The notes beneath the pieces are model-generated. The model had not been told where the DNA came from. It did not search any database and saw nothing but the letters and a program-made list of their open reading frames with translations. This document shows positions 8,442-17,097 of a stretch of 64,000 bases of DNA, one piece after another. This DNA comes from Idiomarina sp. PL1-037 (GTDB lineage: Bacteria > Pseudomonadota > Gammaproteobacteria > Enterobacterales > Alteromonadaceae). The stretch covers positions 2,604,001 through 2,668,000 of the forward strand of contig NZ_CP139873.1 in the NCBI RefSeq assembly GCF_034422975.1. Reading direction: 5' to 3'. Made by a program: the position numbers and the translations under genes. Each line of letters begins with the position of its first letter. The first letter of the stretch is position 1.

Positions 8442-9710
8442 GTGACAGACTCACTTCAGCAGCACCTTGTTGTTACTGTCATCGGCGATATTATCGCCGA
8501 TGAACTTGCGCGGATGCGTCCGGCTGAAAGTGAGCACTGGAAACGTCGTCAATGGCATGACGACGACACCTTAGTAGCAAAACACAAGTCAACCAAAGAC
8601 AGTGGCGAAGACGAAGTTGCTGTTGATTCGCTGGAACGGCTTGCATTAGCTGGCCGGGTAGTTCAGTTCTTTCATATGGGCGACAGTGGAGTAGAAGATT
8701 ACCTTCTGCGCCGCAACACTCTGTCCGAATGGGCTGAAGTTGTTCTGAAATCGCGGCAAGTTCACACCCAAAACTTAACAGTTACCACTTCCGGCAGCAC
8801 CGGCCAACCCAAAGCCTGCGAGCACTCATGGAGTGCGTTAGTCGAGGAAGTGAAGGACTTTGTGCGCATTTTTGAAAACGATTATGAGTTATCTCCAGCT
8901 CGTGTTGTCGCTTTAGTGCCCAGCCACCATATTTATGGCTTTCTGTTTACAGTATTGTTGCCTCATCTTATTGATGCCCCGGTGCTGCGAGGCTTTAAAG
9001 CTTATAGCCATGTTCGCAACGGCGGCTTACGTGCCGGCGATGTTGTTGTCGGTTTCCCTGAGTTGCTCACTCAATTATCATCAGAGATGCTGCCACTACC
9101 GCCCGGAGTACTTTTTATTAGCTCTGCCGGAGCGTGCCCTGCCAGCACCTTCCACCAGTTATATTCTATAGGCGCAGCTCGCGTTGTCGAAATTTACGGC
9201 AGTTCCGAGACTGCAGGTATCGGTTACCGAAGTAAACCAGAAAGCAATTACCGTTTGTTATCCCGCTGGCGCAGGAATACTGAAAACTCTCAGCAGCTAA
9301 TTGATAGACAAACAAAGGGTATTTTCGAAATACCCGATAATACCCAGTGGCACGCAGAGTGTGAGTTTCACGTTGCCGGACGAGTCGACAAGGCGGTCTC
9401 AGTACGTGGAATCAATGTGTTCCCGAATCATATTGCTAAATATCTGCGTCAACATCCGGCAATTGCTGATGCGACAGTGCGTCCGATGAGGCCCGACGAA
9501 GGCCATGGGCTCAAAGCCTTTGTTGTATTGCACGAGAGTCTTAGCGAAACGATAACCGAACAAAGTGTTCAGACCTGGTTAAGCAGCAACCTCTCCACTG
9601 CGGAAATACCTGAACGCATTAACTTTGGGAACCAGCTACCCAGAAACTCTATGGGTAAGGCGCAAGACTGGAACCTCGATAACTCGCCAACCGGTAAACC
9701 ATTAAGTTAA
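8442..9710 (+). CDS. Probable p-coumaroyl-CoA ligase for PYP chromophore
   Basis: A 422-residue adenylate-forming enzyme (AMP-binding/acyl-CoA synthetase superfamily). The phosphate loop TTSGSTGQPKACEHS, the EIYGSSETAGIGYR motif and a C-terminal PRNSMGKAQDW with the catalytic Lys are visible. It is shorter than ordinary 4-coumarate:CoA ligases, as known PYP-linked ligases are. It starts with GTG one base after the pyp stop, so the two are surely co-transcribed. The inferred reaction is ATP-dependent activation of p-coumarate to its CoA thioester, which then loads PYP Cys69. No tyrosine ammonia-lyase gene, the usual source of p-coumarate, occurs in the window. Confidence 0.85.
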   Translation: MTDSLQQHLVVTVIGDIIADELARMRPAESEHWKRRQWHDDDTLVAKHKSTKDSGEDEVAVDSLERLALAGRVVQFFHMGDSGVEDYLLRRNTLSEWAEVVLKSRQVHTQNLTVTTSGSTGQPKACEHSWSALVEEVKDFVRIFENDYELSPARVVALVPSHHIYGFLFTVLLPHLIDAPVLRGFKAYSHVRNGGLRAGDVVVGFPELLTQLSSEMLPLPPGVLFISSAGACPASTFHQLYSIGAARVVEIYGSSETAGIGYRSKPESNYRLLSRWRRNTENSQQLIDRQTKGIFEIPDNTQWHAECEFHVAGRVDKAVSVRGINVFPNHIAKYLRQHPAIADATVRPMRPDEGHGLKAFVVLHESLSETITEQSVQTWLSSNLSTAEIPERINFGNQLPRNSMGKAQDWNLDNSPTGKPLS

Positions 9711-10873
9711 CTCAACGCCCGTAGCAACACATCGTCAAACCTCGAGTCGGTTATCTGTGCACGTTCTAACGCTATTTTATGCTCAATTTCGTGCTGCTCT
9801 AACAATTGTCGGGTGGCCTGTAAGCAATTCTTATTTTGCTCTGCCGACAGCGTTGACATGAGTACAACGATAATTCCGTTTCCCAAACAGCCTGGGGTAT
9901 CGTAATCCTGAATGTTCTGGCGGACAATTTTGCTAACGGATTTTAAGGTTTCTGCGTTGCTCGCAACGCGCACGACCATCACGTAATACTGATGCTCGGA
10001 GTGAGCCTGATATAAGCTAAAACGTCGCTGCAGAGACTGCAACATAAGCCGGCGATTATAAAACCCGGTGTGTTCGTCATTACCACCGGTTTCCCTGAGC
10101 TTGAGCTCCAGCTCTTTATAATCGGTAATATCCTGCGTAGTACCAAAAATAATTCCATGCCCTGCTTCGTCAATACGATAAATTCCCGATTGCCGTAACC
10201 ACCGAATTTCACCGTCACCCAACATAATACGATGTTCGACATCTCTCGCCCCAGACTGCTTAACGGCATTAGTTGCGTCGGTTACGGCTTGCCTGTCTTC
10301 AGGGTGAGTTCTTTCTAAAGTCAGAGCTAAGGATGGGGTAACTTTGGCTTTCTCCAGCCCGTGTAAATGGTACATGGTATCGGACCACTGCGACTGCCCG
10401 GTCTCTAAATCGAGCTGCCAATGGCCTAGCCCGGCAACGCGTTCAGCAAGCATTAGATTTCGCTGGTTCTCTTCAACTTTCAGCTCCAGCATCTTCCTCT
10501 CAGTAATGTCCAGCATTTGTCCATTCCAGAGTGTGCTGCCGTCGGCCTGTTGACTGGTCACTGCGTGCCCGTATATCCAGCTTACCCGGCCATTTTTAAT
10601 CACCCGGTATTCTTTCACCCACAAATATTGATAGCGGGCAGAATTGTGCATACTGCTCAATACAGATTGTAAGTCGTCGGGGTGAATAATTTCACTCAGC
10701 AATGTCACGTCATTTGCCAGTGACTCAGCCGAACACCCAAAAATAGCTTCAACGCCCTGACTGACATAATTAAATTTCAATTGCCCGTCCGGTGAGCGTT
10801 CAAGCTGGTATAGCGCACCCGGCACCGAGTTTGCTAAATGTTCAAGATTAACCAAGCTTTTTTCAAAATCCAT
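9707..10873 (-). CDS. PAS-PAS sensor protein with degenerate GGDEF-like C-terminus
   Basis: About 388 residues with no membrane segment. Two PAS/PAC units are recognisable: residues about 10-130, ending GQMLDITERKMLELKVEENQ, and about 145-255, ending IIFGTTQDITDYKELELKLR. The remainder begins DEHTGFYNRRLMLQSL, which is how a GGDEF domain starts, but where the GG[DE]EF loop should be there is only LGNGIIVVLMS, so diguanylate cyclase activity is unlikely. The ATG at 10873 was preferred to a TTG three codons earlier. Its stop overlaps the end of the PYP ligase gene by four bases in convergent orientation. A signalling link with PYP is an inference from position. Confidence 0.8.
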   Translation of the reverse strand: MDFEKSLVNLEHLANSVPGALYQLERSPDGQLKFNYVSQGVEAIFGCSAESLANDVTLLSEIIHPDDLQSVLSSMHNSARYQYLWVKEYRVIKNGRVSWIYGHAVTSQQADGSTLWNGQMLDITERKMLELKVEENQRNLMLAERVAGLGHWQLDLETGQSQWSDTMYHLHGLEKAKVTPSLALTLERTHPEDRQAVTDATNAVKQSGARDVEHRIMLGDGEIRWLRQSGIYRIDEAGHGIIFGTTQDITDYKELELKLRETGGNDEHTGFYNRRLMLQSLQRRFSLYQAHSEHQYYVMVVRVASNAETLKSVSKIVRQNIQDYDTPGCLGNGIIVVLMSTLSAEQNKNCLQATRQLLEQHEIEHKIALERAQITDSRFDDVLLRALS

Positions 10874-11025
10874 AAACTGCAAAATAACTCTTTATCAACA
10901 ACCATCACAGTCATAATATTAACTTACCGACTGGGAACTAAACAGCAAATAAATGAAAGTGACCCATTACAAATCTTTTTTAGTAGTCTATATATAAATA
11001 AATCATAATAAAAACAGGAGTTTTT

Positions 11026-13068
11026 ATGTCAGCCGATAAGCAGAAATGGCATTCTGCAATTTTACTGCCAGTATTCCTTCCTGCGGTTATCGTTATAGCC
11101 TTACTGGTTATAGGCACGTTAAGTGCGCCGGAAAAAGCCGGCGAACTGTTTGACTGGACCCTTGCTGGCATTACCGATAATTTCGGTTGGTTTTATATGT
11201 TAGCAGTCGCACTTTTTCTCATTTTTATTATTGGTGTGGCCGTCTCAAGTTGGGGCAAAATTAAATTAGGGCCCGATCATTGCGAACCGGAGTACAGTTT
11301 TACTTCCTGGTTCGCCATGTTATTTTCCGCCGGATACGGTATTGCCCTGCTGTTCTTTGGTGTATCCGAGCCCATACTGCATTACGCCGAACCACCCGCA
11401 GGCGCAGCAGAAACCGTGAGTTCAGCTAAGCAGGCCATGCAAATCGCCTATTTCCATTGGGGCTTTCATATCTGGGCAATATACGGCTTAGTTGGCTTAG
11501 TACTGGCTTACTTTTCGTTTCGCCACGGCTTACCACTTTCTATGCGTTCAACGCTTTACCCGCTTATTGGCGACAGAATCAACGGCCCTATTGGACATAC
11601 AGTCGACACTTTCGCCATCCTCGGCACCATGTTTGGTATTGCGACGACCCTTGGCCTTTCGGTTATTCAAATTAATGCCGGCCTCAATTACTTATGGGAA
11701 GACATTCCTGTTGGAACAACGGTTCAGGTTATCGCTATTGGAATCATCACACTAGCAGCCATAGCATCAGTTGTTGCTGGCATGGACAAAGGTATTAAGC
11801 GACTGTCCTTGATTAACATTACCTTAGTCATATTCCTGCTGTTGTTTGTTTTCGCGGTTGGACCGACTATCCATATCCTGGAAACTTTCCTGCAAAATAC
11901 CGGCGCCTACATAAGTGGCATTGTGGAGCGTACCTTTAATTTACAGGCCTATGAGCGCAGTGACTGGATTGGTAACTGGACACTATTTATCTTCGGCTGG
12001 ACGATAGCCTGGGCACCTTTTGTCGGGCTGTTTATTGCCAAAATTAGCCGCGGCCGTACCATACGCCAGTTTGTTTTTGGCGTTATGCTGGTGCCAACCA
12101 TATTCACTTTCTTCTGGTTTGCCGTGTTCGGTGATACAGCATTGAATATGATCATGAACGAAGGTTACACAACCTTAATTTCGGAAGTTCAGGATAACCA
12201 GGCGGTAGCGCTGTTTAAACTCTACGAAAACCTGCCTATGACCAGTGTCCTAAGCTTCCTGACAGTACTATTAATTATCACCTTCTTTGTAACGTCATCG
12301 GATTCTGGCTCACTGGTTATTGATTCATTGTCCTCTGGCGGCATGATGGAAACACCCGTCTGGCAACGTGTTTTCTGGGCGAGTACTGAAGGCATTGTTG
12401 CATCCGTTTTGCTCGTAGCGGGAGGGTTAGGCGCTCTGCAAACCGCCGCTATCACCAGTGCATTGCCCTTTGCTGTCATTATTTTAATATCGGCGGCAGG
12501 CATGTGGCGCGCACTTATAATTGAAGGACATCAGTCTAATAGTCTTCAAAGTCACCGCCACTCTCACCGCCGGGGAGTCAATGAAGGCGCCGATTACTGG
12601 AAAAAACGTCTGGCTGGTCTAGTCGACTTTCCAAATAAAGAGTCGGTGCTGGAATTTATTAACGGACCAGCTACAGAAAGCATGAAAAAAGTCCGGGACG
12701 AGTTAAAAGATCAGGACTGGCCGGCGGAATTCCGAGCTGACGAAGACCATAACCGCATTATTCTTAGCGTTGAGCGAAAAGGTGACTTAGAGTTTGCTTA
12801 CGAAATTCGCTTAAAAGACTACCTGCTACCAGAGTACGCTTTAACCAACGATGAAGGCAGAGAAATTTACTATCGAGCTGAAGTATTTCTCAGACAAGGT
12901 GGGCAGTCTTATAATTTATATGGTTATGAGCAGACTGATATCATCAACGATGTCATTAATCAGTTTGAAAACTATTTGCACTTTCGTCATCACAGCCCTG
13001 GTGTTCTCCCATGGGACTTGGAAAAACATGACGAAGACCTCAATGAAAACCTTGAGTCGCAGAAATAA
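11026..13068 (+). CDS. BCCT family betaine/choline/carnitine transporter
   Basis: A 680-residue transporter with 12 expected membrane helices. FSAGYGIALLFFGVSEPILH and the Trp-rich segment FGWTIAWAPFVGLFIAKISR are the substrate-box signatures of the BCCT family, which import compatible solutes or their precursors with Na+ or H+. After the last helix (about residue 495) comes a cytoplasmic tail of about 185 residues beginning with a His-rich linker; such tails occur in BetT-type proteins and respond to osmotic stress. The gene has a clear CAGGAG ribosome site and ends at a strong terminator, so it is monocistronic. No choline-oxidation genes lie nearby. Confidence 0.92.
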   Translation: MSADKQKWHSAILLPVFLPAVIVIALLVIGTLSAPEKAGELFDWTLAGITDNFGWFYMLAVALFLIFIIGVAVSSWGKIKLGPDHCEPEYSFTSWFAMLFSAGYGIALLFFGVSEPILHYAEPPAGAAETVSSAKQAMQIAYFHWGFHIWAIYGLVGLVLAYFSFRHGLPLSMRSTLYPLIGDRINGPIGHTVDTFAILGTMFGIATTLGLSVIQINAGLNYLWEDIPVGTTVQVIAIGIITLAAIASVVAGMDKGIKRLSLINITLVIFLLLFVFAVGPTIHILETFLQNTGAYISGIVERTFNLQAYERSDWIGNWTLFIFGWTIAWAPFVGLFIAKISRGRTIRQFVFGVMLVPTIFTFFWFAVFGDTALNMIMNEGYTTLISEVQDNQAVALFKLYENLPMTSVLSFLTVLLIITFFVTSSDSGSLVIDSLSSGGMMETPVWQRVFWASTEGIVASVLLVAGGLGALQTAAITSALPFAVIILISAAGMWRALIIEGHQSNSLQSHRHSHRRGVNEGADYWKKRLAGLVDFPNKESVLEFINGPATESMKKVRDELKDQDWPAEFRADEDHNRIILSVERKGDLEFAYEIRLKDYLLPEYALTNDEGREIYYRAEVFLRQGGQSYNLYGYEQTDIINDVINQFENYLHFRHHSPGVLPWDLEKHDEDLNENLESQK

Positions 13069-13081
13069 AAAAGCGTAAAGA

Positions 13082-13105
13082 AGCCGCTCTTCGGAGCGGC
13101 TTTTT
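13082..13105 (+). terminator. Intrinsic terminator after BCCT gene
   Basis: Perfect 8-base arms AGCCGCTC / GAGCGGCT enclose a stable TTCG tetraloop and are followed directly by TTTTT. It lies 13 bases after the stop of the BCCT transporter. Confidence 0.92.
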
Positions 13106-13179
13106 AGTGGTCGGACTGTTGATAGCAGGAGACATGTGAGAGAATAGCCATATTGTCAGTATGGAGTTTAACTATCACT

Positions 13180-14070
13180 ATGGAACGTGTTGATACAAGC
13201 CCGCAAAAGCTAAGCCCGATGCCCAGCATGTTATTGCGCTCTCTGTTGACGTTACAACGCAGCGATGAATCAGCAGCAGAATCTGAAACTTTGCTCAAAG
13301 AGTACTCAATTCCTGCGCCAACAGCTAAGCATTTGAGCCGTTATCAACAGTCATTCGGTGGTTTCGTCAGTGACGTCCCTCTGGCCATGCTGTACTGCAT
13401 CGCGCAAAGAGCTCATTTATCGCAAATGCTCGATGACAGCTTTCCCTGGCCTGCGCCTGGTTTAGTTCATGTCAGTAATAAAATTGAGCGCCATCAGGTT
13501 ATTTCTGCACAAGTGCCTTTTCAACTGGTATCTAAAGTAAAAGTACCTAAGCGCGGTCCTGATGTCTCTCCGCGCCGGCTGCGCCCTCAGTTTGTGGTTG
13601 AGTTCTGGCAAAATAATGAGAAAGTAGCGACTTGCTCCAGCGTTTATCAGGTGATGAGCGGACAAAATACTGGAACAACGAAAAAATCGATGCCTCCGAT
13701 AAAAACATTTGAGCCGGAAGCTGGCTGGGAAAATCTCAGTCACTGGCAATTAGGCAGTGGCATGGGCCGACGCTATGCACGCATTTCCGGCGACTTTAAC
13801 CCAATTCACTTGCATCCACTGGTCTCACGCTGGTTTGGCTTTGAAAAACCAATTATTCACGGCATGTATATGATGGCAAGAGCTCAAGCTGAGCTCGAGC
13901 AGCGTCAGCAAAAACCAGTAACTTATATCGACGTTACCTTTAAGCGCCCCGTTATTCTTCCCGCACGGGTGCAACTATGGGCATCAAAGCAAGATGATAA
14001 AACCAAATACGAAGTGCGCAGTGCTGATCACAGCTCACTGAAGCTGGAAGGGTCAGTTCGTTTCGACTAA
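13180..14070 (+). CDS. MaoC-like (hot-dog fold) enoyl hydratase/dehydratase
   Basis: About 296 residues. The C-terminal half holds the hydratase-2 motif ISGDFNPIHLHPLVS, with the catalytic Asp and His, followed by GFEKPIIHGMYMMARAQ, so this is a double hot-dog MaoC-type protein acting on acyl-CoA or acyl-ACP thioesters. The N-terminal half (from about residue 50) is a divergent hot-dog without the motif. The frame opens with TTG at 13153; ATG 13180, behind GGAG, is my choice of start. It stands alone between two terminable units. The exact substrate is unknown. Confidence 0.75.
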   Translation: MERVDTSPQKLSPMPSMLLRSLLTLQRSDESAAESETLLKEYSIPAPTAKHLSRYQQSFGGFVSDVPLAMLYCIAQRAHLSQMLDDSFPWPAPGLVHVSNKIERHQVISAQVPFQLVSKVKVPKRGPDVSPRRLRPQFVVEFWQNNEKVATCSSVYQVMSGQNTGTTKKSMPPIKTFEPEAGWENLSHWQLGSGMGRRYARISGDFNPIHLHPLVSRWFGFEKPIIHGMYMMARAQAELEQRQQKPVTYIDVTFKRPVILPARVQLWASKQDDKTKYEVRSADHSSLKLEGSVRFD

Positions 14071-14086
14071 CCCTTCCTGGCGTTCC

Positions 14087-15361
14087 TTACTGATGCTTAT
14101 ATACCTTGCCGTCTTTCATCACGAAGCTCACACTTTGTAATACCGTGATGTCTTCCAGCGGATTTCCTTTTACAGCGACAATATCGGCCAATTTACCTTC
14201 TTCAAGATGCCCAATATTGTCATTCTTAAGTATTTTCGCTGCCGTTTTAGTCGCTGACTGAATTGCTTCTGCTTCCGATACACCGGCCTCTACCATGTAC
14301 TGGAATTCAAGCGCATTATCACCATGCGCTGAAACACCACTATCGGTGCCAAAGGCGAAATTCACTCCAGCTTTGTACGCTTTAGCAAAAGTATTCTGAA
14401 TTTTAGGTCCTATGGCACGGGCTTTGGGTCTGACCACATCCGGAAAATAGCCGTCGATCTCAGCTTTCTCCGCAACAAACTTACCGGCCAAAATTGTCGG
14501 AACCAAATAAGTACCATGTTCTTTCATAGCGGCAATGACTTCGTCATCCATGTAAGTGCCATGTTCCACCGAGGTGATACCCGCTTTTACAGCACGTAAC
14601 ATACCGGCTTTGCCGTGAGCATGGGCTGCAACGTGAAAATTATAATCGTTGGCAATATCCACCAGAGCTTTTAATTCATCTTCGGTAAACTGTGGGTTAT
14701 CACCGCTGCTGGCCATACTTAAAACACCACCGGTCGCGGTTATTTTGATGAAGTCAGCCCCATCTTTATAATGCTGGCGTACTGCCTCGCGGGCACCCGC
14801 CGCACTATTAATGACACCGTCTTTTGGCGTGGGACGCCCCATAAGTTCTTCTTTCCAACCATTAGTAGGGTCAGCATGCCCCCCTGTCGTTGCCAGCGAC
14901 TTGCCCGCAGAGTAAATTCTGGGACCATCAACGACACCGGAGTTGACGGCATCGCGCAGAGCAATAGTCACGTTGTGGGAGTCACCCGGGTTTCTTACGG
15001 TGGTAAAGCCGGCATGCAAAGTTTTCATCCCATAATGTTGAGCCGTTAAAGCGAGATCGGCCGGATTTTCAGTAAACTGTTTTATGTATGAGTTCGGCCC
15101 CGACTGACCGTCAAGGTGTACGTGTAAGTCAATAAGACCAGGCAAACAGGTATGAGAGCTTAAGTCTGTAACTGACGAATCAGCACCAGGGCTGTTCACT
15201 CTTATAGCGGTGATTTTATTATCCGTGACTTCAATATACCGCTCTCCGGCCAGACGGCCGCTTTCACTATCAAAAACGTTTCCGCAATGCAGCCATTCAT
15301 CGGCTTGAGCAGAATGCCCGGCTAAGGCAACAGTCAATCCGATAGCTATCTTTTTCAACAT
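14087..15361 (-). CDS. Exported amidohydrolase (imidazolonepropionase/prolidase-like)
   Basis: A 424-residue metal-dependent hydrolase with a signal peptide (MLKKIAIGLTVALAGHSAQA, cut about residue 20), so it acts in the periplasm or outside. Binuclear metal ligands of the amidohydrolase superfamily are in place: HVH in LIDLHVHLDG, His in VAAHAHGKAG and SVEHGTYMD, and the Asp in FGTDSGVSAHG. The sequence is closest in pattern to the Xaa-Pro dipeptidase/carboxypeptidase-like branch that cleaves dipeptides. The start is preceded by AAGGGGA. It is convergent with the MaoC gene, 16 bases apart. Confidence 0.85.
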   Translation of the reverse strand: MLKKIAIGLTVALAGHSAQADEWLHCGNVFDSESGRLAGERYIEVTDNKITAIRVNSPGADSSVTDLSSHTCLPGLIDLHVHLDGQSGPNSYIKQFTENPADLALTAQHYGMKTLHAGFTTVRNPGDSHNVTIALRDAVNSGVVDGPRIYSAGKSLATTGGHADPTNGWKEELMGRPTPKDGVINSAAGAREAVRQHYKDGADFIKITATGGVLSMASSGDNPQFTEDELKALVDIANDYNFHVAAHAHGKAGMLRAVKAGITSVEHGTYMDDEVIAAMKEHGTYLVPTILAGKFVAEKAEIDGYFPDVVRPKARAIGPKIQNTFAKAYKAGVNFAFGTDSGVSAHGDNALEFQYMVEAGVSEAEAIQSATKTAAKILKNDNIGHLEEGKLADIVAVKGNPLEDITVLQSVSFVMKDGKVYKHQ

Positions 15362-15455
15362 GGTTTCCCCTTATATTCATTCTAGTTATTGTTCTTCTTT
15401 GATACTCCGAACCCTAACCAAATGCAACGATAGCGGCTGACATTGAGACCAAAAG

Positions 15456-15908
15456 TCAGTCTTTGTCGATAGTTACCGGAATAGCGGCCCCCCAAAACTC
15501 TCGAATTTGTGCATCATTACTCACTAATGACGCAAGAGTGTAGCCTGACAGAGAATTGTAGAAAGTTTCTTTCCCTTGGTTAATTACATTTTTCAGCTCA
15601 CAAACAGGGAAAATAGCACACTCGGGTTTATGGCAGTCGACCCAGTACTCATCACCCTCCAGCCGGCGTATGACTCTATCCAGCCGAATATCAGCCGGTT
15701 CAACCGCTAACAGGAAACCACCGTTTTTACCACGACGCGTTTCAATTAGACCTTCTTTGCCCAATTGATGGACGACCTTATTTAAATGATTGCGGGGAAC
15801 ATTGAATATGCCACTCAGCTCATCAATAGTGGCAAGCTTCGTATCCTCTTTTGCGGCAAGATACATAAGAACCCGCAGGCCGTAATCTGTGTACTTTTTC
15901 AATTGCAT
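15456..15908 (-). CDS. nsrR: Rrf2-family regulator, NsrR type
   Basis: A 150-residue winged-helix regulator starting MQLKKYTDYGLRVLMYLAAK, the typical Rrf2/NsrR N-terminus. Three cysteines at residues 92, 97 and 103 keep the C-x4-C-x5-C spacing of NsrR, whose [Fe-S] cluster is destroyed by nitric oxide, releasing repression of NO-detoxification genes. NsrR rather than IscR is therefore the better call. It lies 18 bases after the lipoprotein gene on the same strand and may be co-transcribed. No hmp, norV or other usual target is in the window. Confidence 0.85.
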   Translation of the reverse strand: MQLKKYTDYGLRVLMYLAAKEDTKLATIDELSGIFNVPRNHLNKVVHQLGKEGLIETRRGKNGGFLLAVEPADIRLDRVIRRLEGDEYWVDCHKPECAIFPVCELKNVINQGKETFYNSLSGYTLASLVSNDAQIREFWGAAIPVTIDKD

Positions 15909-15926
15909 GCTGGCGCCCTTTTACCT

Positions 15927-16868
15927 TTATTCGCTCTGCTGCTTAAATGTCATTTGACGGCCCCCGCGAGTGCTCAGTATCAAGCGTCCTTTATCATCAA
16001 TGTTCACTTGATAAACTCGCTCCAGAGCACTTCTGAACTCTTGCGAGAGTTCGTTAGCCTCGCCACTGCATGCCATTTTCGTGCTTCCGGTAATACGAAT
16101 TTGAGCAAGTTCGCCACCCATGTTGTAGTTCCCGAAATAACGATTACAACCATTAAAACCGGCAAGCTGGCTGTCTTTTAAAAACTGAATGGTTGCTGGC
16201 CTAGAGTTAATCGCATGCCCTTCAAACTCGGAGAGCTCCCAGGTAGCCCCCTGGAGCAACCACTCACTGTCACCACCGCAGCCAGAGTACATACGATCAG
16301 ATTCCTGCAAATCGACCTGATAAGGATATAAACGCCCACTCATCGAATCCCGACATAGCCTGTCAATAACAATAAGATGTTTATCGCTCGTCGACTCAAT
16401 ACGCCATTCATAAGGTTGTTCAGAAACAACCTGCGCTGCGGCTAAGTCAATAATTGCTTCGCTTTCAGGAGTCGTCAGCGCCATATGCTGTGGATTTACC
16501 GCCGCTTGCCAGAAAGGTTCATTGCCCCTCGCCGTAAAGTGTTTAGGTAAAGTGCCTTGCTCGACACAAAGCGGCATTTCCTGGCCTCGCCAGATAATAT
16601 CGGCTTCATTACCTTTACTCCAAAACTGTGTTAACGGCTCTTTATTATTTGAGTAACGGGCTCCAGAACCACTAACGGTCTGCAGTAAATCCTCCTGCTG
16701 TGACCCATAACTTAACAGCACACCTTGATCTTTTGGCAGTACGCTAAGTTCACTTGCACCACACTGATAATATGTCGGCACTTGCTCTTCCGAAGTTAAC
16801 AAAGTGCAACCTGACAGCAGCATTACAACGAGAACAGAGACACTTCCTTTCATATGTATCGCAAGCAT
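15927..16868 (-). CDS. Lipoprotein with MliC, COG3650-like and META/HslJ domains
   Basis: About 313 residues with a lipobox (VVMLLSGCTLL). Three modules appear in order: an MliC-like domain (about 30-105, YQCGASELSVLPKD and FWSKGNEADIIWRG), typical of periplasmic inhibitors of C-type lysozyme; a middle domain (about 110-200, TARGNEPFWQA) like the COG3650 family; and a C-terminal META/HslJ domain (about 205-305, GFNGCNRYFGNYNMGG). The fusion suggests an envelope-stress or lysozyme-defence role. Three in-frame ATGs lie close together (16877, 16868, 16853); 16868 has the best ribosome-site spacing. It precedes nsrR. Confidence 0.75.
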   Translation of the reverse strand: MLAIHMKGSVSVLVVMLLSGCTLLTSEEQVPTYYQCGASELSVLPKDQGVLLSYGSQQEDLLQTVSGSGARYSNNKEPLTQFWSKGNEADIIWRGQEMPLCVEQGTLPKHFTARGNEPFWQAAVNPQHMALTTPESEAIIDLAAAQVVSEQPYEWRIESTSDKHLIVIDRLCRDSMSGRLYPYQVDLQESDRMYSGCGGDSEWLLQGATWELSEFEGHAINSRPATIQFLKDSQLAGFNGCNRYFGNYNMGGELAQIRITGSTKMACSGEANELSQEFRSALERVYQVNIDDKGRLILSTRGGRQMTFKQQSE

Positions 16869-17006
16869 TCTTGCCATCCTTATATTTTTTACCATTAAGT
16901 TAGAATTCTATAGATCGCACGGGTAATTGCATTAATTCTTCCAAGTCTTTTTCAAATCTTCCGGAGGAACACCAGAGTAAAGAGCTGGATCAAAAATCTT
17001 AAAAAG

Positions 17007-17025
17007 ATTATTGCGAATCATTCTT
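17007..17025 (+). promoter_or_regulatory. Possible Fur box upstream of TonB-dependent receptor
   Basis: The 19 bases around GCGAATCATTC match the Fur consensus at 12 of 19 positions by my alignment, including the central AATCATT. It lies about 70 bases before the receptor start, where iron-regulated receptors usually carry such a site. Confidence 0.45.
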
Positions 17026-17097
17026 ATTTTAATTACTATTCCCATCGAATTTAATTAATCTAAAATAACTTTTCAAAAAAGGTGAAGTGAATACGTT

